A DNA stretch of 64,000 nucleotides from Physcomitrium patens (taxonomy: Eukaryota; Streptophyta; Bryopsida; Funariales; Funariaceae). Shown here one piece after another: positions 35,042 to 47,174 of the stretch. The notes beneath the pieces were generated by a model. The model ran no database searches. It had not been told where the DNA came from and worked only from the letters and a program-made list of their open reading frames with translations. Positions within the stretch are counted from its first letter, which is position 1, and every line of letters starts with the position of its first letter. The DNA is taken from assembly GCF_000002425.4 (NCBI RefSeq), contig NC_037253.1, positions 10,965,065 through 11,029,064 on the forward strand, read 5' to 3'. The position numbers and the translations under genes were made by a program.

Positions 35042-35305
35042 ACGTATTTGATATCACAACCTTGGAAGAGACTCTTCATGTTTAATGATTTTATTAGAGG
35101 TAGGAACAACTTTTGATGGTGTTCCAAATGTTTTATTTGAAGGAAGTTATGAAGGCGTCAACAATGATCAAATAACAGGGTGCTCTTCTCGCCCTAGTTT
35201 GGGACACTATAGATGGTTGAGAGGACCTATCAACTATCTTTGAAGAGAGCAAAGATCAGAGTATGTAGCAAATACATATTCGCCGCATCTTGGACTTCCT
35301 CAACA
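35042..35305 (+). pseudogene. Family-A extra ORF (A2 copy), 3' part
   Basis: It keeps the extra-ORF frame well: LGRDSSCLMILLEVGTT, then NVLFEGSYEGVNNDQIT, then GHYRWLRGPINYL. One TGA replaces CGA, and a frameshift occurs near the end. The 5' part was removed with the insertion and deletion to its left. The frame has survived in a copy older than A1. Confidence 0.65.
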
Positions 35306-35732
35306 TAGTTAGAAACAAGTTTGTAGGTTAGAAACTTGGCAAAAAAGCTAACCATGTATTGGTAGCTTGTGGAACAAGTTATCTCTATTTAGTAGCTTAT
35401 AGAACAAGCCAACTACGTGGCACATACATAGATAACTTGCCTTGCAAGATAAGACATGTGGCTAGTAAAGTCAACAGATGTTGGAGGTCTTATAGGACAT
35501 TGCCACATAGCTTTTAGTTAGATAGTATATATAGAAGTAAGAATGAAGCCTTTTTCACTCTTATCAATATCTTTCTAGTCTTAGTCTTGTTTCAAGACTT
35601 TCTAGTCTTCTTGTTTTTGGAAATAGCCATTCTATTTAATATTACATCACCTTTTGAGTGACTTTCTAATTCTCTTCAATAATAGAAGAGTGTATTGAGG
35701 ATTCTCTTTCTTTGAGATTCATGTCCTTAACA
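35306..35732 (+). mobile_element. 3' LTR of A2, 5' truncated
   Basis: It joins the end of the extra ORF at a short shared CATAGTT, losing about 120 bp of LTR and the polypurine tract. The rest aligns with the A2 5' LTR and ends CCTTAACA. CACTCTTATCAA is at 35556-35567. The TSD TTTAT follows. Confidence 0.88.
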
Positions 35733-35737
35733 TTTAT

Positions 35738-35881
35738 TCTTGTTTCAAGACTTTTTAATTTTTTTGTTTTTGACAATAGTCATTCTAATTTAATATTATA
35801 TCATCTTTGAGTGACTTTCTAGTTCTCTTCAATGATACAAAAGTGAATTGAGGATTTTCTTAAAAATTCATGTTCTTGACA
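35738..35881 (+). mobile_element. 5' LTR of A3, right part
   Basis: This completes the LTR begun at 19952-20340 and ends GTTCTTGACA, directly before the A3 primer site. Confidence 0.88.
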
Positions 35882-35883
35882 GT

Positions 35884-35895
35884 TTGATAAGAGTG
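35884..35895 (+). other. Putative self-priming primer-binding site of A3
   Basis: TTGATAAGAGTG, 2 nt after the LTR, as in A1 and A2. Pairing with A3's own decayed R segment (CATTCTTTTCAA near 20311) is 10 of 12. Confidence 0.55.
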
Positions 35896-36104
35896 CTAAA
35901 TTATTATTTTTATCTTATTTTAGAACTGAGTGGATTGCCTCACTTCTATTGTTGTATTTTGAAGGTTAATGACTATCCACTTTTAAATAAATAATCTTCT
36001 TTTCTAAAATTGATCTCTTCTTTAAAGAGAGTAGATTATCCCTCTTTACAAAAAAATTTATTTGATATTAGAAGTTGTAGATTACGTTCCTTTAGTTTAA
36101 CTTT

Positions 36105-37165
36105 TTGAATTTATTTGAGTTGTCGATGGAAAAAAAGATTATAGATGCTACTTTTTATAGAAGTAAAAATAGAATTACAACTATTATAGATCTTCATGAG
36201 CTTGTCAATACTCTAAAAGTAAAAATTTTAAATATTTTCAATGTGAATTATAGAAGTACTATTCCTATGACTATGAAAGAAGTTGAGAGTTTGTAGTAAG
36301 AAGTTGTGCAATTGAAGGAAGCAAGTAGATTGATCTTACAACTAAATCTAGGAAGTTTTACTTCTACAAGTATGATGGAAGAAGAATTAGTATGCTTTAG
36401 AAGTTTGATGGAATAAGATCAAAACTTTGAAGATTTCTACAACAAATCAAGTTCTATCTAATGTTGCATCTTTATCAATATCTTCATGGATTTACTCAAG
36501 TTGGATTCATATGCGCACTTTTATCAGAGATTACTCTCTCTTGATTTGAACTTTTAATGGAAAATGATTTATGAATCTTTTATAATTTGAATTCATTCCA
36601 AAAAGCTACATTTGGAGAAAATGATCAAGAAAGAATAACAAAGATCAAGCTCTTATCTTTATGACAAGGATCACAATTAACTATCATATATGTTGCTAAA
36701 TTTCAAAACCTTACTTGTGACATGGACTAGAATGAGAAAGTCTTTATCAATCAATTTTGATATGAATTGAAGGATAATATCAAAGATTTGTTATTAACAA
36801 TATCAAAGGTAGAATCTTTGAAATAATTTATTGTCAAAGCTATTGCATACAATAATCAATTATTTGAAAGATGTTAAGAATAAAGAATTTATTAGAGAAG
36901 AATAAGTCAAATAATGATGATAGCTCCTAAGTTTTCAAAAACTTATTTATCGAGACCAAAATCAATGCAAATTGATATGATGTGTTTTAAATTCTTTACA
37001 AAGCAGGAAAAGATTTGACAATGTTAAGAAGGCTTATACTTATATTATGGAGAAGCTACATACACTGCTCAATATTATCTACAAAAATAATGCAACTACA
37101 AAATAAAAAACATGGTTTCCAAAGAAAACGATGTATCAAAAAATGAATTTCTTCAATTATAATAG
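36105..37165 (+). pseudogene. Family-A copy A3: gag, decayed
   Basis: It follows A2 gag closely: MEKKIIDATFYRSKNR, LHELVNTLKVKILNIFNV, then the capsid and a decayed knuckle region near 37030-37100. The TGA after SKL (about 36427) matches the TGA in A1 and A2. Many further stops. It ends in a TAATAG equivalent to the CAATAG of the other copies. Confidence 0.82.
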
Positions 37166-37169
37166 AGAC

Positions 37170-39385
37170 CCTACAGCTAGAATCTTGTATAATTCCTTAT
37201 AAAGGTCCTATTTTCTCTTCAAACTTCTTATTTTGTTTTATAATAGAAGTTTATTTAAGACCAAAAAATCACAAAGTCTTAGCTTTTTTAGATTTTTATA
37301 AAAAACAAGAGATATTGTTAGTCAAGAAAATTAAACATGTACATGTAGAAGTCATAGATGATTTTTTGCTATCTTTTGGAGATTTTGTATGAGATTTTTT
37401 CTTAAAATGTAGTAATTAAAGATCATAATAGCTTAGTAATATTTAATGTAATAAGATCTCCATTTAATCCAATTATTTTAGGATTATCTTGATTAAAAAA
37501 ATATAATCCTCAAATAAATTGGATTTCTTATAACCTTAATTCTTTTGATAGTTTAATCTAAAGTTTCATTAATCAAGTAGAAATACATAAGTCTAGTACA
37601 TCCAAATCCTTACTAATAGGTACAAGATCTTTTATGCATGCTGCAAAAAAAGGATTATTTTTTGTTATATATGTTACATCTATTTTTAATATTGAAAAGC
37701 TGTCAAGTAATATTCTTAGCTAGTATCAAGATTTTTAAGACGTTTTTTAAAAAAAAAATCCAAATATTCTTTCAGATCATTATCTTTATGATTGCTCTAT
37801 TAATCTTCATGAAAGAACTCAACCACCATATGGACCAATCTATAACCTATCACAAAATAAGTTGATTGTATTCAAGAAGTACATTAATGAAAATTTGATT
37901 AAGAATTTCATATGCCATTCTAAATCTCCAATTGAAGCTCCTATCTTATTTATGAAGATAAAAGATGGATCTCTACAATGTGTGTAGATTATTGAAGATT
38001 CAAAAAGAAGACTATCAAGAATAGATATCCTCTATCTTTGATTTTAGAACTTCTTGATCAACTCAATCAAAAAAAGATCTATACAAAAATAGATCTATAA
38101 AGAGCATATAATTTGGTATGTATTAAATAAAGAGATAAATAAAAAAACTATATTTTGAATCATGTATGGGTATTTTGAATATAATGCTATGCCTTTTGGA
38201 CTCACAAATACACTAGCTATTTTTTAACATTTAATGAATGATTTCTTTTGTGAGTTTCTTAATGATTTTGTTGTTTGTTATTTGGACAACATCTTAATCT
38301 ACTCTAAAAACACAAAGAGCATGAAGTTTATGTTTTTAGTGTTTTATAAAAACTTAAAGATACAAGATTATATATCAAGTTAAAAAAAGTGTGGATTCGA
38401 CACTACTTAAGTTGACTTCTTAGGATATATCATTTCCAATAAAAGACTAATAATAGATCCGAAGAAAGTCTAGATTATCATGGATTATAAGATTTCAAAA
38501 ATAATAAGAGATGTATAATGTTTTTTGGACTTTGCCAATTAGTAGCAGATCTTCATCAAGAATTTTTCTTAAGTTACAATTATACTTACATGTTTGACTT
38601 ATAAAGACAAACTTGAGTGGAAAAAAGAAGCCAAATCATCATTGGATGCTTTAAAAAAAAGTTTATTTTTACATCAATTTTATATTATATTGACTTGTCT
38701 AAAGAATTTTTTATAAAAACAAATGTATCAAACTTTGTATTAGATGCAACATTATTACAAATAAAAGCAGATGACAAATCCCATCTAGTAGCTTTTTATT
38801 CCTAAAAATTTACAGTAGTCAAGATCAATTATAAGTTCTACAATAAAGAACTCTTTACAATCATAGATTTACTTTAATAATGGCATCATTATTTAAAAGG
38901 CACTTTAAGTTCAATCATTATATGCATAAATCATGAGAACCTTGAATATTTTATGTCAGCACGTATTTTGAATCATTGCCAAGCTTGTTGGAACATGTCT
39001 TTATCAAGATTTCATTTTAAGATCATTCATTAATGTAAAAAATAATAAATTTTGTTGAATGTCCTTTTTAAACATTCTTATCTTGTCCCAAAAGAAAGAA
39101 ATGTATCTTTTGATTAAGAAAGAATATTTTTCTTGAAGCTAAAGCATTTTCACTTTTGAGCAATAAAATTAACATTAACTGTTGATTCAATCTTTGTGAA
39201 GCAAATTCAATCAAGTATGTCCTCTAATCCTCTTATCTATGATATTAAGAATAATTCTTCTAAGTCTCATGATACTTCCAAATTTGAGTTCAAGAACAAC
39301 CTACTCTATTTTGAGGGATAATTATATATTCTAAAAGGTGAGGCACAATTACATATTCTTCAAACTTGTCATGACTTTTTAGTAG
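37170..39385 (+). pseudogene. Family-A copy A3: pol, protease to start of integrase, decayed
   Basis: It can be followed through protease (HVEVIDDFLLSFGD near 37340), RT (MKIKDGS near 37950; MPFGLTNT near 38190; YLDN for YLDD near 38278), RNase H (KTNVSNFVLDATLLQ at 38720-38765) and the integrase linker (DPLI/YDIKNNSSKSHD at 39230-39270). The catalytic YLDD Asp changed to Asn. At 39390 it is interrupted by an LTR cluster and resumes at 43783. Confidence 0.82.
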
Positions 39386-41694
39386 CCAGTGTTGTGTTGT
39401 GATATAACTATATGATAAAAATATATCTAAAAATGATTTTTTAATTAATATTCTATTACCTTAATTCAACAAGAATTCAATATATTTTAATAAGGCTTTT
39501 ATGATAGCATTTTAGCATATTATCTTGACTTAATAGAAAATACATAAAAATTATTATTTTTATCTTCTAGGATATAAAAACTCTTTTACTACCTTAGAAA
39601 GGCCATAAATTAATAAAATCAGGATAGAAGGGATAAATGGTTGCTATGGTTGATATAAAAATTAAATTAAGGATAGAATCAAGCTAAAAAATCTTTAAGA
39701 TAGGTTAGATTGATATCCAAAGGTTGACTATTTGTGAGACAAGGTTGAAATTAGACATCTAGCCACAAAAATGATGACCTAAGATAAAATATGAGAGATT
39801 TGGAAGATTAGTGATAAGAATCAAAGAGCTAGCTTTAAGTTCTTTTTAAAGGCATAAAATTTTGTTTTTGTAGGATTTGTGAAGACTTTGAAATTTTTGT
39901 TCAAAATGAGGGTTTATTTTAGTGATTTGGATATTATATAATACAATTAGGACTAGCACTTTTAGCTAATTTGTACAATTGGTATAACATCTATGGTTCA
40001 AAATTTGGTACTGTCTAAATTATTAGCTGTGTTAAGTATATCTAAAATTTTGTATTAATCTAATGGTGTCGTTTTTAGCACAAGAAGATTTTGGAAGTTG
40101 ATAATTTTGGATTGAGTAGGATTTCTATGATATCTGAAGATCTATTAATTGGATTAAGGTGAAATTTGGCATGGTTTTGAAAGACTTGAAGATCAAGCTA
40201 TAATTTGAATTGAAATCAATGATTGGAGAAGGAAAAATCACTACTAGAACTTTTGCATCACCTTTCAAATTAGCGGCCAAGTGACATCAGTATAATTTTT
40301 GGAGGTTTTTTTTAGAATATATTAGTTGGATTGAATTGAAATTTCTTGAGCATGTAGAAGGCTTACATTAACAATTACATACAAAATTTTACATCAAGTG
40401 GATGGTCAGATTAGAAGTTACAGCTTGTTAAAGCTCACTGATTAGAATTGGGATTAAATCTAAATTGCTTAAATATGAAAGTAACAAGGTAATTGGGATT
40501 TATGTGTGATTAAAACTACTAAGAAGAGTGTTTTTTAGTACTTTTGAATTAAAATTTGGATTATATTCTTTTCATATAATTAAACCTATTAGGATTTCTT
40601 GGATACTTGTAAAACACAACCTCACCTTCTACAACTACATGCCCGATGTTGTATTACATGCTATCTTGCTTGACAATACATCGGCGTCTAGCTATGGAAG
40701 ATAAAACAATGTTTTGTAAGTATCCAGGTAGGCTAGTGGATTTCAACCATCTAAATACAAATTATTTCGGATTTCAATATAAAAGCTTAATTCCAATACA
40801 AAGTGCTTAAAAATACTATTTTTAATAACTTCAAGATATTATAAGCATAAAATCTTTTGTTATTTGTTAGTTTTTATTTTTTATTTTTTTATTTCATTAT
40901 TTTATTATTTTAATTTTAATTTTATTTTATTTTATTTTTAATCCTAACTCTAGATAGCGAGCTTCAACAAGTTGTAATTCTCAATGTGACTGTCTGATTG
41001 TTGTAAATTTCTACCACTAGTGTCTTTGCAAGCCTTCTAAATGCTCAAGAAGTTTCAATCCAATCTAACTTACAGGTTGCAAGAAAATGTCGTTAATCCA
41101 CACTGATGTATCTTGACCGCCGCCTAGAAGTCTTCAACTTACCATGCCAAAAGTCACCTTATTTCAATCAGTAGATCTCCAGATATTATAGAAACCCTAA
41201 ATAATCCCAATCTGCTAACTTCCAATATGTCTTTATACTAATGGTCAAATATCCTCTATCTGTTCCATCAGATTAACACAAACTTTAGCATGCACTCAGC
41301 ATACTCAACCCTCTAGTCACCTCTAAATTTCAACCATAGAAGTTTTTCCAATTTCACAAAACAGTCAAGAGTACTAGCCATTATTTTATTGCAAAAAATC
41401 CCATTCACCAATACAAATACTAACTTTCAGCAACGATTTCAAAAGTCTCCCAAATCCTATGAAATCCAATTCTATACCTTTTGAAGGAGCTTGAAGCTAG
41501 CTCTCCGACTCCAAAATCCTGATCTTTGAATGCCCCTTTTCTTATCCTTTCCTTCCTTTTAACTCCGTGTGGTCTTCTTTTCTCTTGCCTTGGATTCCAA
41601 ATTGGAACAATCGACGGCGCTTTCTCAGAATTCCTGTTTCTAAGCGGATCTTTCCACAGAAAGAACGTTTGTTTTGAAATGGCATAGAAAATGA

Positions 41695-43027
41695 TGTCAT
41701 GTTGTGGTTCGGCTACTATATAAAAATAATGTAATTATGTACTTAGTATATAATTTATTAAGTAACATGGTAAGAGCCATGTTAGTAGATTTTAGTTGGT
41801 TGTAGAATATAATTTGATTATTACCTTGAGAAGAGGTTGTTTAAAAAGATTACTATAGAATTAGTATAACTTTAATTTTCTTTTGATAGTGGCTTTTAAG
41901 ATTGGTTTTGGTTGATAGTAACTTCTAAATATTTAGAATCACCTTTGTTAGACATTGGTGATCTTTGAAAACTTCTTTTGGTTCTTCTATTTAGTGTTTA
42001 GAGCATAAATTATGTAAATCTTATAAGAAAAAGGATTGAAGAAGGATTTTGGTAGAAAAGGGAGTAATTAGAGCACCAATATAGATGAATGGAGATGAAT
42101 AATGAAAATCTCCATTCCTATTGGTCAAAAATCTTGACCAATGGGCTTTGAGGAGGTTTCCCGAGGCCATATTAAGGATTAGGGTTAGTTTCTTGAGGCC
42201 ATTCGAGTTTTGAAGGCTAGGGTCAGAAGGTTTAGGTTTTTGACTATGGTTTTGGTGCAAGTTTTGTGTCATTCGGGGTTTTTATGAAGAAGTTATAGGC
42301 GCTCAAAGTTAAGATGTTAGTTTTGGACCTACTGTCACTCTTTTGGTCATAACGCACGCATACGGATAGCAATTGAAGATCGCCGATAGCGATTGGAGAA
42401 AGAACTTTTGCGGCTATACTTTTCACATACTACTTACTGGATTTCAAGTTGGCATGAAGGAGTTATTGGATTTTGACGTAAGCACATGCAATCTAAGGGT
42501 AGTAAGTAAACCGATTTACTAGTGGTTGTCTCTTGAGCTATATCTTGAGCAATTTGACAAGGTTTTGGCTCAAAATTTTAGGGAATGTGTAATTTCATGT
42601 TAATAAACTTTATGCATAAGTTTAATGACATTTGGAGTTTTGAGTTTTGAGATATAAGGAAAATAGTTTTTTAGTTGATTGTAAATTAGGGTTTAGAGTG
42701 ATTTCTAGGGTTTCTTAGATGCTAGAAGATCAGGTGTGAATTTACCATTGCTTTTTTTTGTGGTCAAAGTTAAAGGTGAATTCTACCTATCCTATAAATT
42801 TGAGACAAATTGAACGGTTAGATCAATAGTTATAATTTTCTAAAGTTTGGGGCAAGAAAACCCTTCGCGGGAAAAAATGTTTTGAAGGGATTTTGTTATA
42901 TTTGGAGTTTTATACAAAAATAAAGGAGTTTTGGAAGCTAAGACAAGAATCATATAAAGGTTTAAGCTACACTCTCTACAGCTAGATACCTAGTATATTT
43001 TTAGATAGCAAATCAAGCCATACGACA
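41695..43027 (+). mobile_element. Inner solo LTR (iii) of family C
   Basis: A 1333-bp LTR, TGTCATGTTGTGG to CATACGACA, flanked by a perfect ATGA duplication (41691-41694 and 43028-43031). The sequence of LTR ii reads on directly across it. Minus-strand ORFs inside (42021-42426) have no recognisable domain. Confidence 0.92.
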
Positions 43028-43374
43028 ATGAAACAGCTTGAAATGGAACCAAAGCCTCCATATTTGGGACCTCATTGGGTTGTCCAACCAAGTCAGGTCT
43101 CATACTGGGTATGAAGCCCATACTAAGACTTGGATTGGATGTCTCTATAATTGGGTCAAATTGGCCCTTCGAATCAAGCTCACTCAAATGTTTAATTGGT
43201 CCTTTCTCTTTTTGCTAATTCTTGGTAAGTACAGCTTGGATACATTCGACTCGATTTATCGAAGAATCTTCCGAACCTTAATTTATCCTGTAATTTTTCC
43301 TTGGCATGGGATTTGCTGATCCCATTTATTAAAATTAGACAAAGCATTACATTGCTATTAAGTATGCCTTGACT

Positions 43375-43600
43375 GCTCGCAATTCCTTCATACTGGCACA
43401 TAATCATCATTGGCTTTGGGATTGGAACATTCATTGGCATAATGACCAACCTATCTGCAACGAAAATGACGAAGTGGTCTTCCTACACCCTCATCATGCA
43501 TATTGGATGTCTCCACCGGTATGTACCTACTAGGCTTGTTCCATGTAGGGTTGAAAAATGATCTTGGTTGTCTCATTGGTACGGAGGGTACTTGGTTCGA
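43375..43600 (-). pseudogene. Captured fragment of family-D gag zinc-knuckle region inside LTR ii
   Basis: The minus strand encodes SFFNPTWNKPSRYIPVETSN, then RPLRHFRCR and a knuckle GHYANECSN, then NDDYVPVCRNCEQS. D2 gag has the same order at about 49150-49340 (HPTWNRPSRYIPVYTSN, RCRQIGHYASKCPN, DDYAPMC). The LTRs at 53193 and 58012 lack this segment at the equivalent place. The nucleotide match supports shared origin. Confidence 0.85.
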
Positions 43601-43782
43601 TGTCATTGGTGGGGTGACATTAACTGATCTTGAATATTGGCACTGGAATTGGCCACTGTTTCTAACATCCAAGATGACTAAATATTAATAATATCTTTTT
43701 TATTTATATTTTCACTATATAGCCGTGTTACAACACGACACCGGTGCATTTCCAAACAAGACAATACATAATATGATACTAG

Positions 43783-44990
43783 ACATTTTGGATACAAGAA
43801 GACTTTAGAGCTAATATCAAAAGATTTTTAATAGCCTCAATTGTGAAAAGTAGTCAAAGACTTTGCACAACTATGTGATATTTATTCAAGATGCAAAACT
43901 CCTCGCCATTGACCTTATGGACTTCTTCAGCCATTACTTATTTTAGAACAATCATGGTCCTCTATTTCTATAGATATCATTATAAGTTTTTTAGTCTTAG
44001 GTTTGTATGATTTTATATTTGTGGTATTAGATTATTTTACCAAGATGGTTTATTTTGTACCATGTACAAAAACTATCATAAGTAAAAAAATGGCTAAGCT
44101 TTTTTTTGATAACATCTATTGCTATCATTAATTATCTAAAGATATTATATTGGATAGAAAAATTTAATTTATATTAAGATTTTAGAGAACTCTTTTTAAG
44201 ATTTTAAAGGTAGATATAAAGCTTTCTTTGGCTTTTCATTTTGAAATTGATAAGCAAATAAAACAATTAAATTAAGTTTTTCAGCAGTACTTGAATTGTA
44301 TAATCAATTATGATTAAGATAATTGAACAATTTTTTTATCATTGGTAAAGTTTATATATAGTAATTTGATACATTCTTCTATTTAATAAATACTTTTTTT
44401 TGCTAATTATGGTTATTATCAACATCTTAATACTTTTGACTTTTTAAAAATTGATAATCCTATAGTAGAAGATTTAGAAAATTGTTTGTCAAAGCTATAT
44501 GCAATAATGAAGGCACAGTTATTAAGAGCTTAAGAATGACAAAAAAATTAGTACAAATGCCTATTGTAAGGAACAAGTACAGTTTAATGTGACTGATAAG
44601 ATATTATTACTTTGTTGCAATATCAAGACTACTTGTTATTAAAACAAGTTGGAGTATCATAGGCTTGGACCTTTTCCTATTAGTGAATAAGTCAATCTTA
44701 TTGCTTATAAATAATATATATTGAAATCTATAAATATCTACTTCATATTTTACATGTATTTTCTTTAGCCATATAAGACAATGAATATCTTGAGAAGACA
44801 AATGCCACTTCCTCCTATAGAAGTCGTTATGATCAAGAATTTGAGGTGGAAGAAGTCTTAGATTCAAAGCGATGCCAAAATAGGTTGGAATATCTTATTT
44901 ATTGGTGTAGATATGATATTAATGAATGCACATTTGAGCCAATAAAGAATCTTCGAAATGCAATAAAGAGAGTTGTAGCTTTTCATTGAT
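43783..44990 (+). pseudogene. Family-A copy A3: integrase and chromodomain, decayed
   Basis: After the LTR cluster the family-A frame resumes: a zinc region with CDIYSRCK-like residues, IDIIISFL, DYFTKMVYFVP, then NYGYYQHLNTFDF and a chromodomain FEVEEVLDSKRCQ with CTFEPIKNL. It is heavily mutated. The order and spacing match A0. Confidence 0.85.
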
Positions 44991-45114
44991 GACATCCATG
45001 AAAACCAAGATAAAAAATAATAAATCTTTACTACAAAAGAAACAAGATCCATGGAAGATAACACTCTACTTTCTATCCTTCTTTATAGCTTCTATGTATT
45101 TGTGACTCTAATAA

Positions 45115-45541
45115 GATAGAGAATTAAGAACCAATAGATTTAACTCAAGAGCTTTTACTTACTGACTTATTGAATAAGACATTACAATTATCACAACCTT
45201 CAAGATGACATAATCAAGATTAAGATCCTCAAGAATAATATGTCCTTCCTTGAATAGATGGAAAAATATAATATATTTGATAAGACGACTTTGGAAGAGA
45301 CTTCCAATGTTTGGTGATTTTTTTAAGGATAAGAACAATTCTTAATAATCTTCTAAATGTTTTATTTGAAAGAAGTTATGAAGGCTTTAATAATGATCAA
45401 ATAACAAGATGGTTTTTTCATCTTGATATAAGACACTATCGATGGCTTAAAGGTCCTATCAACCATTTTCAAAGAAAATAAAGATCAAAATATGTGGCAA
45501 ATATAATTTGCCGCATCTTGGATTTCATCAATACATGGTGA
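45115..45541 (+). pseudogene. Family-A extra ORF (A3 copy), decayed
   Basis: The sequence aligns along its length with the extra ORF of A0 and A1, between the chromodomain and the LTR. The start codon is ATA. Segments equivalent to RLPMFGDF and GRDS-RCL are recognisable only through the nucleotide alignment. Length is close to 423 bp. Confidence 0.55.
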
Positions 45542-45579
45542 TCGCTTCTTGTGGAACTTGTCTTTAGAAGGAGTCATAA

Positions 45580-45685
45580 TATCATATATATATACATACG
45601 TGCTCTATTATATATCTATATGATTAAATAGAAGTGGATAAAAATAAATAAAAATAGATTAATTTCATAATATCTTCTTCTAGAA
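45580..45685 (+). mobile_element. 3' LTR of A3, truncated
   Basis: It starts TATCATATATATATACAT and continues like the other family-A LTRs for 106 bp. It is then replaced by a family-D LTR at 45686. Confidence 0.8.
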
Positions 45686-46412
45686 TGGGTAGAATTTTTT
45701 TTTTGTAAGATATGGATAAAGTAGATTAATCAGTCTTAGGATTATCAATTCAATAGGTCAGATGATTGAATTACTTGTAAAAAATAATTAAGTAAGGAAT
45801 AACAATTAAAATTTGGAATTTCAAAAGTAAAGCATAAGTAAGTTGAAGAAGATATTGGAGGGACCAAATTGTAATAGTCATGAGCCAAGATAAGCTTAGT
45901 GCTATCTCTTTGTCTTCTTTGTTCTCTTTGTTTTCTTTGTTCTCTTTGTTTTCTTTGTAATTAAAGAGTAATGGATAGTTTTTGAATACTGTAAAGTGGA
46001 TTGTGGAATAAATCAGAGATTGATTTATGAGATATTGAGTATGTAATTGGAATACATTGTAATTGAATTATTATGAGAAGATATTAGAAATTTGTTATTA
46101 CATTCTATGGAAGATTGATTTTGGATGGAAGATTGATTCTGGATGGAAGATTATGATTGTTGTTAATTAAGAGTTGCGTGTGTTTTGACAGAAGAAGTCT
46201 ATGGTTACAAAAATTATGTGAAGCGAGATTGATTGAAATGAAAGATTATTATTTCTGATATTAGATAAAATTAGTATATTTTGAGCGGTCTTTTGAGAGT
46301 GTAGGATTACATATTATTGTTATTAATTGATAAACGAGTATTATTAGTGGGAGAAAGTATTATAGTATTCTTTGGTATTTTTTATGGTTTGAAATATGAT
46401 TAATTGTATGAC
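45686..46412 (+). mobile_element. LTR of family-D copy D3, left part
   Basis: It starts TGGGTAGAATTT and contains segments shared with the D2 LTR (ATAAGCTT.GTGCTATCTCTT) and with the LTR fragment in A2. At 45906-45955 a short TTCTTTGTTCTCTTTG-type tandem repeat occurs. It ends at 46412, where D2 is inserted, and continues at 62294-62394. No gene is inside. Confidence 0.8.
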
Positions 46413-47152
46413 TGTAGAATAAGTAGTTATTTTCAAAATGTAGATATCTAGTGTATAGTGTAAATAGGGATAGATGACTGCTGAAAAGATGGTTCAGTAA
46501 GTAGAATGGATGAATAATCAGGAAAAGTAGTTATCATCTGTAGTATAGGAGTTGATATCTCGGGGTATTATAAGGAGGATGGGAGGGAGGAAGAAAATGC
46601 CAGACTGTGATAGTATTGAGCCGAGATAAGCTTGGTGCTATCTCTTCTTCTTAGATTTGTTGTTTCTTTTGTATTAGTATTGATTCTAGTAAAGAGAATT
46701 GATTTAATGAATCAATGTTTGATTTACAAAGTTGTTTATGGATCATTGTTTATCAATTGTTGTGAAAGATTGATGATGTATAGAAGTTCCTAATCACTGT
46801 TTATTGCAAGATTGTGAGTTCAATAGAGAAGAATTTTAATCGAAGGAATTGTCTCGATCAGATTCTATGGATTGAAAGTTGTTTGTTCCAGGGTTTGGGT
46901 TATGCTTGTGTGTTCATAAATTACACAAGGTATTGAAATTGATGTCATGTTTGTTATCGTATTGATATGAGAAAGTGGATAGTAGGAGGAAAAGTTAAGT
47001 ATTCTTCGGTATTGTAAGCATTCAGCAGTAGCGGTTAATTATGTGACCCTAACAATTGGAGTTCATATACATGGTCTTTCCCTATATTTGAATTCTCCTA
47101 TGTGGGTTTATATTGGGAGGTTTCTTCCAAAATAAGTAAAACGACAATGACA
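46413..47152 (+). mobile_element. 5' LTR of D2
   Basis: It starts TGTAGAATAAGTAG and ends CGACAATGACA. A candidate TATA box (TATTATAAGG) lies near 46567. Confidence 0.92.
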
Positions 47153-47155
47153 TTT

Positions 47156-47174
47156 TGGTGCCACTGCCAAGGAT
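47156..47174 (+). other. Primer-binding site of D2
   Basis: TGGTGCCACTGCCAAGGAT starts 3 nt after the LTR. It resembles the Athila/Tat primer site for tRNA-Asp (TGGCGCCGTTGCCGGGG) with several changes. The first ten bases are shared with D3 at 62400. The exact tRNA is uncertain. Confidence 0.7.

Larger units (their letters stand above)
40647..43740 (-). mobile_element. Middle solo LTR (ii), reverse, split by LTR iii
   Basis: The LTR occupies 40647-41694 and 43032 to about 43740. The + strand reads TGTTGTATTACATGCTATC at the left and GTGTTACAACACGAC at the right. The target duplication is CCGA (40643-40646) and CCGG (from about 43741). It matches the B-element LTRs but carries an extra insert derived from family-D gag (43375-43600). 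Confidence 0.82.
39390..43778 (+). mobile_element. Outer solo LTR (i) of family B/C, split by LTR ii
   Basis: The LTR occupies 39390-40646 and about 43741-43778. It starts TGTTGTGTTGTGATA and ends CATAATATGATA, with target duplication CCAG (39386-39389) and CTAG (43779-43782). The middle matches the solo LTR in A0 (GAGCTAGCTTTAAGTTC near 39827). A3 integrase continues right after it. Confidence 0.85.
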
